A stretch of DNA of 64,000 bases from Marvania coccoides (lineage: Eukaryota > Chlorophyta > Trebouxiophyceae > Chlorellales > Chlorellaceae): positions 1,612,001 through 1,676,000 of the forward strand of contig OY978097.1 of assembly GCA_963854735.1 (NCBI GenBank). The letters are read 5' to 3'. How positions within the stretch are numbered: position 1 is the first letter of the stretch; each line of letters begins with the position of its first letter. The position numbers and the translations under genes were made by a program. Under the pieces are notes generated by a model. The model saw only the letters and a program-made list of their open reading frames with translations. It ran no database searches and was not told the DNA's origin. Below, piece after piece: positions 57,358 through 64,000 of this stretch.

Positions 57358-60300
57358 TCACTGGCCCCCCCAGATGCGCTGTACGGCTGCAACCTGCGTC
57401 GGCGTGAGCTCAGCCGCTGCCGCCTGCATCAGAGCCGGAGACGCCTGCGCCACCCCTTTGAAGGTCTCCGCCACGAAAGCCCCCACGTCCAGAGTGCTCA
57501 GCTGGTCGCCCTCCCGCCTCGCCTTCTCAAGCTTGTCCACATGGCCCAGCACTTCGTCTTCCTCGGAGAACGTGTCGTCGACAAAGTTGTTCAGCATGCC
57601 AAAACCTGCAGAAATAATGGAGGGAGAGTGAAAACTAAATACTAAAATCATGTATTAAATTCCCGAGATTGCAAAGTGGTTAAACAGCAGCACAGAATAC
57701 ACGCACTACAAGAACTAAAATAATAAAACATCAACGACTCACTGTCCCATTGCCCACCCATCATTCCTCCCAGCCCTAAAGCGTCTTCTTCCCCACCGAA
57801 CCCTCCTTCCTCGTCGTCGTCCTCCTCCTCATCGTCATCATCGTCCTGGGCCCACTCCTCCTCGTCATCCTCTTCCTTTCCGCCCTCCTTTTGAGTGAAA
57901 TCTTCGATGTACGCGTCCGACAGCAGCATGACCAGCTTCACGCGCAGCGGCACCTGTGGTAGATTGTAGGAAACTAGCAGTGAAATTTTTGGTGAAGAAA
58001 CAGAAGAACCAATCTGAAAGTTCACCGACAGTAATAATTGCTACTCCGCTCACCTGACTCCACTGCTCCGCCTGACTCACAGCCCTGGCTCTGGTGCGAA
58101 TGCCGCTCCCCGTGTCCACCCGCTTCCCCCGCACCATCACCCCGTCCAGCGCGGGGTGGGGGCACGCCAGCAGCGCCGCCAGCGCGGCCACCGATGCGCG
58201 AATGTCGTAAGGAGTGCGCAGCTCCACGTGCCGCTCCACCCACTTTTGCATGGCTATCTGGAGGGCGGAGGCACCGCCCCCCGCGTCAGTTTTGCTGAGA
58301 AGGTCCGCCAGCTGGGCGGCATCAGTGTGCGCGATGTAGGCAAGGACGCCCAAAAGGGACTGGACAGTCTGAGGGTACTCGGCTGTGCCCAGTTTGCAGG
58401 CCACCGCGGCCAAAAGGTCGCCCAGATGCGGAGACTGCAAAATAGAATAAAATGAAATTGTGATAAGTAGAAGTGGTAAATAAATCGTTCAAAGATTTAA
58501 AAAAACACTCGCCACCAGCGGGGCTGCGGCTCTGAGGAGCTCCAATACGAGGCCGCCAACGTTGCGGCAGGTCTCGTCCTTGGCCTCTGGTCGCAGCACG
58601 TGCAGCGCCCCCCTGCACAGCGTCTCAGCAGCTGCCGCCGGCTCTTGTCCCGGCAGAATCCATCCCAGCGAGGCGCCGCCTCCCACCTGCACAGAGGTGC
58701 GTAGCAGCGCAGTGGCTGCCGCCGCCACGTCCTCGTCGTCTGTGGAAGCCAATAGGCGCAGCGTGGGCCCCCCGATCGCGCTCACCACCAGCTGCGCTGC
58801 TTCGGGGCTTGCCGGCTGCAGCAGCAGCGTCAGCACGTCCAAACAGCTCGACACCAGCACCGTCTGGTGGGTCTCTGGGCGGGAGATCACGTCGCACAGC
58901 GTGGGCATCGCCAGCTGGTGCAGGGCAGGGAGGCAGCCCGGGGTTGAGGCCAGCGCTCGCAGCAGGTCCTCTGCGTCTTCCCCCACCAACGGATCCACCA
59001 CGTTCTCCACCCAGACTTTAAGGGCAGAGGGAATCAGGTGTGGCGCCCAGCGGGCTGCCCCTTCTGGGTCCACCTTAACCACTGAAGTCAAAGTCTCTAG
59101 GACAAGGTGCGCGGACTCGTCGGTGGCAGAAGAAAGCAAGGAAGAAAGTCCCGACAGCGTCTGTTCGGACACCGCCTTCAGGTCCTCCGGGGTGGCCAGC
59201 CTGCACAGCCTGTGCACCGCCAGGCAGGCCCCGGCTTGGAGCGGTGGGGGGTGGGCAGATGCGAGGATAGAGGCGGCTGCGCGCAACGCCGCAGAGCGCA
59301 CGTCTGGCGGCAGCACGCTGGACCAGCGCGACAGCAGCCACATCGCGCGCGCCGCCACAAACGGTGGGGCATTGGCCCCTGGCGCCAAATCTTCCGTCAG
59401 CACCGCCCCTGCAATTCGCTGCGGATTCAACGCGTCCGGCGCTGGCTTGCCTTTGAGAAGCAGCGCGGTGACGTGATCAGCCACTGCGCCGGTGGCCATC
59501 AGCGTGGCCTCCCGCAGCCGCCACCACCCCTCGTTTCCTGCCTGCCGCGCCGCCGCCGCCTCAGCGGCCCGCCGCGCCACGCCCTCTGCAACCGCCTCCA
59601 GCCCCTTTGCGCCTGCTACGTCCACAATCTCGTCCAAGAGCAGCTCCCCCGAGGCGCGCGTGCCCCAGATCTCTTCCGCTTCTCCCAGGTAAGCATTCAC
59701 GTCTGCTGCCCACAGCTCTGTGCTTTCTTCCGACGCTTGCATGAACCCTATGCAGTAGTAGACCAGTAGGGGGAGGCCTGGGATCAGCGCGGGTAGCAGC
59801 CTGCGGCACCCCAGAACGCTCAGCAGCGCCTCAAACAGCTGCGATACGAGATCAGGGAAATCAACAGCTTCCATGGTGGGGTCATCGCTGGAGGAGGCGC
59901 CCTCCCCCTCCCCGTGCACCACCAGCTGGTCATACAGCGGCTGCCACGACAGCAGCATGTCTCGGCAGGCGGAGAGCGCGGGAGCAAGGTGCGGCGCAGC
60001 GTGCTTTGAGAACGACGACACAGCGCGAACGATGCACCCCAGGGCCTCGTACTTGACCCCCCAGTTGGAGGAGTCGTCTGTGGTGGGGGTGGACAGCGCG
60101 ACAGCGATGGCGTGCATCCAGGGCCCCATGGCAGCAGCCACGAGAGCCCTGGTGGATGGCGACTCTCGAAAAGTGACCTCAAACGCGGTGAGCGAGGTTT
60201 TGAAGATCATGAAAGCTTGGCGGCGGAGGGGGGGCGGGGTGGCGTCGCTCTGGGCCAGGCGGAGCAGCTCTGGGAACACCACTGGAGCCATTTCGACAAC

Positions 60301-60798
60301 CTGCGTCTCCGCCAAGTCCTCTGCCAGCAGCGCCAGGCAGCGCGCTGCACCGGCCACCAGCGCGGGATTCCCCGCCGCCGATATGGCGCCTATCAGGCCC
60401 GGCAGCAACTCCGGCCAGTCCCTGGGGCAGTCGCTTTTGCCGATCTCTGCCACACCCACGCCCACCGCTGTCTGAATGCCGTTGACGGGGTCGGACAGGC
60501 TGGCGGGGAGCGCCGCCCGCACCTGCGCCTTTTCGGCGGCTGACACCTGGGGGATGCCAGCGTCTTCGTCTTCGTCTGTCCAGTATTTCTGGATGTGGCG
60601 GCGGAGAACCACGGCCGCCAGCTGGCGCACTGCAGGGTCTGCAGGGGACTGCACCACGGCTATGAGGCCCAGGCAGAACCCCTCCCGCCTGCTGCAGTCG
60701 CCCAGGTAGGTCTCAGCTTGGTGGCGGAGGGCGGCGTCGGGGCTGAGCGCCGCCAGCAAGCATTGGATGAGTTCGTTGCTGCCGGCAGCAGCAGTCAT
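57358..60798 (-). CDS. IPO9: Importin-9-like karyopherin beta
   Basis: Exons 60798-58513, 58434-58054, 57953-57743 and 57605-57358 give 1041 aa, matching the usual size. The N-terminal importin-beta domain is clear (LRHQAETYLGDCS, VRQLAAVVLRRHIQKYW), then HEAT repeats throughout (EIGKSDCPRDWPELLP, NWGVKYEALGCIVRAVSSF). Near the C-terminus is the acidic loop typical of importin-9 (GGKEEDDEEEWAQDDDDDEE). It imports core histones, actin and ribosomal proteins in a Ran-dependent way. The first intron can be read as GC-AG (GTG/GCGAGT) or, one codon earlier, as a weak GT donor (CTG/GTGGCG); both keep the frame. Confidence 0.87.
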
Positions 60799-61099
60799 GC
60801 TTGCGGGTTTTAGAGGTCGCCTATGCCCGATTTTATGCTATTTTAGGGAGCGCGGGTTCATTTGAGACTGACAAAATTTTAAACTGTATGACATGATTAA
60901 AATGAAAATAGCTGGAAAAAAACAGAGGGTTGGCGCCCGCTTCAGCAAGCCAAAGTCTCGAGTAAGTAGCACAAATCGTATTTAAGCACTGCGTGCCAAG
61001 GGAGAGCGAACGATTTTAAAACTTGCAAATCCACCTTCTGGCGTGGATAACCCTCCTGCATTGCGCATATTAATATTTTACAATAAGCATCTAGACATC
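60799..61099. promoter_or_regulatory. Divergent promoter importin-9 / Toc64
   Basis: 301 bp, AT-rich; no element recognised. Confidence 0.5.
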
Positions 61100-63698
61100 A
61101 TGATGGCAGACAAGACTGCGGAAGAACCGCCAGCAGCCATACAGTCAACAAATATTGATGTTAAAAACAATAATAATGCAGTTAATGAGGAGGAGTTTCA
61201 AGAGGAGAACGACATGGAAACGGATGTATATGTAGCAAACGACACCATCTGCGCAGCGCCACCTGCCCCAGCTGCAGAGACCTCATCCCAAATAGATCAA
61301 GTGGACATCACAAGCAAATCCTCTGGAGCTGTAGGCTGGTTGTTAGTCGGGGGTGCCGTGGGGGCCGGTCTCTTGTTATTGAGACGGATGTTCAAGCGAT
61401 CCAATACCGCCCCTGTGTCCTCCAAGCACCTTTTTCAGGATGTTTTTTCGCTGGATCCGCCGTCACTGGCACTTCTGCCATCCTCCTCCTCATCCACCAT
61501 CCTGGCCGACCGAACATTCGTAGTATCCGACAGGTATGCACACTTTACCCTTTCCAAGGCATTCAATTGCTGAAACCCGCGTTCTCTCTGCCTCTCCGCC
61601 CCTTCCTCCGACTCTGTTTAATAAAAGGTGTGTATTGGTTTGCAGGCTGGACGTGCTGGACGTGCGCACCAAGTTTGGCTGCACGGAGTGGCAAGCGACT
61701 CAGAAGCCCTGCACTGTGTCTGCTCAGATTGTGGACCAGTTGCTGCAGGCGGGCGCAAAAGTAATAGCAACAGTGCCGTCATGGCCCCTAGGACTCAGGT
61801 AGGGGGCGCCTCTAAATGTATTAAATTTCGATTAATTTGGCATTTTCATAATTTTCATACCCACCGCTTTTGGATTTTAACCACCTTCAATAAAAAAATA
61901 CATGCGTTTATTAATACTATTTTTATATTAATAATTAATAATAATAATTAATACTATTTTTATATTCCCCCACCCACCACTTTTCCTTCCGCAGACCGTC
62001 TGTCCCCCTACCTAACGGCGCGCAAATCGCGAATCCAGCTGGCAGGGGCCACTACCACGGCGGAGGCGAGTATGGCGCTGCCATTGCCGCCGCTTCTGGC
62101 GCCGCTGATCTCTGCGTGGCTGTGGACGAGGTGGGGTCCACCCTCATCCCTGGCGCATGCTGTGGGGCATATGTGTACCGCCCCACCTCAGGTGTACTGC
62201 AAATGCAAGGCATCGCCACAGGCTCCGCCACGCTGGGCACCACCTGCCTCCTCTCTAGCGATCCCCAGCTGCTGGCAAAGGTCGGAATGGCGCTGGAGGT
62301 ACCTGGCGGCGGTACTGGAGCCTCGGGGGTGGTGTCTCAGTACCTGGTGGCCGAGGATTTGTTTGCGCTGTGCGGCGAGGAGGTGCAGCGTGCTGCGCCC
62401 GCCGTGGTGGCTGCAGTGAAGCGTTGGGCGGGGCCGGAGCACGCCCAGGGGCTGTCTCTATGCAACTGGCTGTACGCGCGCATCCCTGCGCTCGCGCCCT
62501 TTATGCCGCGCACCGACGGCGGCAGCAGCGGAGGCGGTGGCGTGTGCAGCCAGGACGTGCTGGAAGCAATGGCGGCAGCGGTGGACGCGATTCAGAGGTG
62601 GGAGTGGCTGCGCTCGCCGTACGGCAAGTGGGCAGCGTCCAAACTTACCAGCAGCAGCGGCGGTGCCGGTTTTGCCATCGGGGGAGAAGATGGCGTTCCG
62701 GAGGAGGCTTTTGAGGCGGTGAGAGACGCCAAGGAAGTGAGCGAAACGCGGTATCGCTCCGCGATTAGAGTGGCAGAGGAGCTGTCAAACGGCATGCGGG
62801 CAGCACTGCAGCAGGGGTACGTCTTTGTGGTGCCTACAGCGCCTGGCCCCGCCCCGCGCGCGCGCTCCAAGGGCGCGAAACCCGCGGTGGACGAGTTCCG
62901 ACGACGGTGCGAGCAGTTTGCTGCGCTTTCTTCCTTGGCAGGGGTCCCTCAGGTGGCGATGCCGCTGCCGATGAAGGGAGGCCTGCCGGTGTCGATCTCC
63001 ATGGTCACGCTGCAGCGGCGGGACCTGGTGCTGCTGAAGGCGGCCGCCAAGCTGGGTCCGATGCTGGCGACGGCGATGGAGGAAGAGGAAAGGGCGGCAG
63101 CGGCAAAACCTGCGGCACCGCCGCCACCACCGAGGCCTGAGACTAGCTCCAGTGAGGACCGCAACGCGGCGATGGCGGAAGCAGCCAAAGAGGAGGGCAA
63201 TGCGGCCTTCAAGGCTGGGCGATACGACGAAGCCGTCAAGCGATACAGCGAGGCAAGTTTGTATGGTTATTGCGTTGTTAGATGTTATATTTTACATTTG
63301 GAGGGGGGTGGGGTGGGGTACTTGTGAGAATGTTGCGTCAATTAAATATTGAGACTTATTTCATTACAACACAGGCGATTCGCTGCGACCCTGGCAAGGC
63401 TGTGTACTTCTCCAACCGAGCCATGGCGTATCTCAAACAGGGGCGCTACTCTGCGGCAGAAGCCGACTGCGACGCGGCCCTCGAGGTGGACCCCGTGATG
63501 GTGAAAGCCCTGCTGCGCCGGGGGTCGGCGCGGCTGGCGCAGGGCGGCATTGCAGCGGCGAGGGCGGACTTTCAGCAAGTGCTGGAGATTGAGCCACGCA
63601 ACCGGCAGGCCAAGGAGGAGCTGAGCAGGCTGAACGCGTCGTTTGACGAGGATATTGCAGGCAGCAGCTCCACTGCCTTCAATTTTGGCACAACGTGA
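61100..63698 (+). CDS. TOC64: Toc64/OEP64-like chloroplast import receptor (inactive amidase plus TPR)
   Basis: Exons 61100-61533, 61646-61798, 61995-63252 and 63375-63698 give 722 aa. An acidic N-terminal tail precedes one transmembrane helix (about 75-100, AVGWLLVGGAVGAGLLLL then RRMFKR). The middle is an amidase-signature domain with its nucleophile motif replaced: the usual GGSSSGS region reads GGGEYGA; DEVGSTLIPGACCG still follows. Three C-terminal TPRs (EEGNAAFKAGRYDEAVKRYSEAI, YFSNRAMAYLKQGRY, VKALLRRGSARLAQGG) form the Hsp70/Hsp90 clamp. It should dock chaperone-bound preproteins at the outer envelope. The intron splitting the first TPR is GC-AG (GAG/GCAAGT). The long acidic region before the helix is unusual, since plant Toc64 starts near its anchor. 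Confidence 0.87.
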
Positions 63699-63877
63699 AG
63701 TGAAACTCCCACGAAAATAAAAATTTGTTTTTTCTAGGTTGTTCCTCTTTAACTAACGGAGAGTTTAATGCCCGAAAATGCCTTAAAATCACCAGATTAC
63801 ACATTTTTACACCTAGATTTTTAGAACACATTGATCATTCATGCTATTTTCAACAACAGCCGCCCCCTTCCTTTCGT

Positions 63878-64000
63878 TCACTCGGGCACCTCGAGCACCG
63901 CGTAGTTTGTGCCGCTGCCAAAGCCCAGCAGCGCAGTGTTCGCTTGCCCCTTCTTTTTACCTTTCTTACCACCAGCAACCGTCTGCGCCCAACCCGGGCC
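63878..64000 (-). CDS. Unidentified gene, last 40 codons (cut by window edge)
   Basis: Open minus-strand frame from the edge to TGA at 63880-63878. It reads a Lys/Gly-rich patch (GGKKGKKKG) followed by LLGFGSGTNYAVLEVPE and stop. Coding is suggested by GC-rich composition ending at the stop and by the sharp AT-rich change downstream. I cannot name the family from 40 residues. Confidence 0.5.
   Translation of the reverse strand, partial: GPGWAQTVAGGKKGKKKGQANTALLGFGSGTNYAVLEVPE

Overview
The window reads as nuclear DNA of a green alga (Chlorophyta). It carries a CP26-type light-harvesting protein, a Toc64-like chloroplast import receptor, a plant-type PYRR riboflavin reductase, an IRE-family kinase and an [FeFe]-hydrogenase with bacterial-style accessory cluster domains, which is reported for Chlorella-type algae. 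The hydrogenase hints at a trebouxiophyte-like or other core chlorophyte, but I cannot fix the species. Exons are GC-rich with Ala/Pro/Gln-rich linkers. Introns and spacers are AT-rich, introns are mostly 70-200 bp, and poly-C or G-rich runs are frequent. I see no transposon, CRISPR array or rRNA/tRNA gene.

I placed 28 protein genes (two cut by the window ends) and 55 introns by joining reading frames across splice sites. In order: REV3 (-, partial); PWWP-SET-B3 chromatin protein (+); VPS24 (-); F-box/zinc-ribbon protein (+); degenerate hemerythrin-like protein (-); hemerythrin HHE protein (+); SDHA (-); PP2C phosphatase (+); TFIIB (-); F-box/LRR protein (+); a 2.2 kb gene-poor stretch; RWDD1 (+); endosulfine ENSA (-); IRE/Greatwall-like kinase (+); TSSC4 (-); small TPR protein (-); POLD2 (+); RAD21 (+); LHCB5 (+); [FeFe]-hydrogenase (-); copper amine oxidase (+); HhH-GPD glycosylase (-); AEC transporter (+); AHA1 (-); glutaredoxin (+); PYRR (-); importin-9 (-); Toc64 (+); and the 3' end of an unidentified gene (-).

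Three architectural points stand out. Strands alternate in 22 of 27 neighbour steps, giving 11 head-to-head pairs whose start codons lie about 280-790 bp apart. Six of the 55 introns are clearly GC-AG (a seventh is ambiguous), far above the roughly 1% usual in eukaryotes. Several genes have unusual domain content: a SET methyltransferase joined to a B3 DNA-binding domain, an F-box protein with beta-tent-like zinc ribbons, and a hemerythrin paralogue that has lost its iron ligands.

The most striking gene relationship is a divergent pair made of an endosulfine (Greatwall site FDSADW) and an IRE/MAST/Greatwall-class AGC kinase, separated by a 338 bp shared promoter. In animals and yeast these families form the kinase-substrate switch that inhibits PP2A-B55, so this may be a physically linked cell-cycle or quiescence module.
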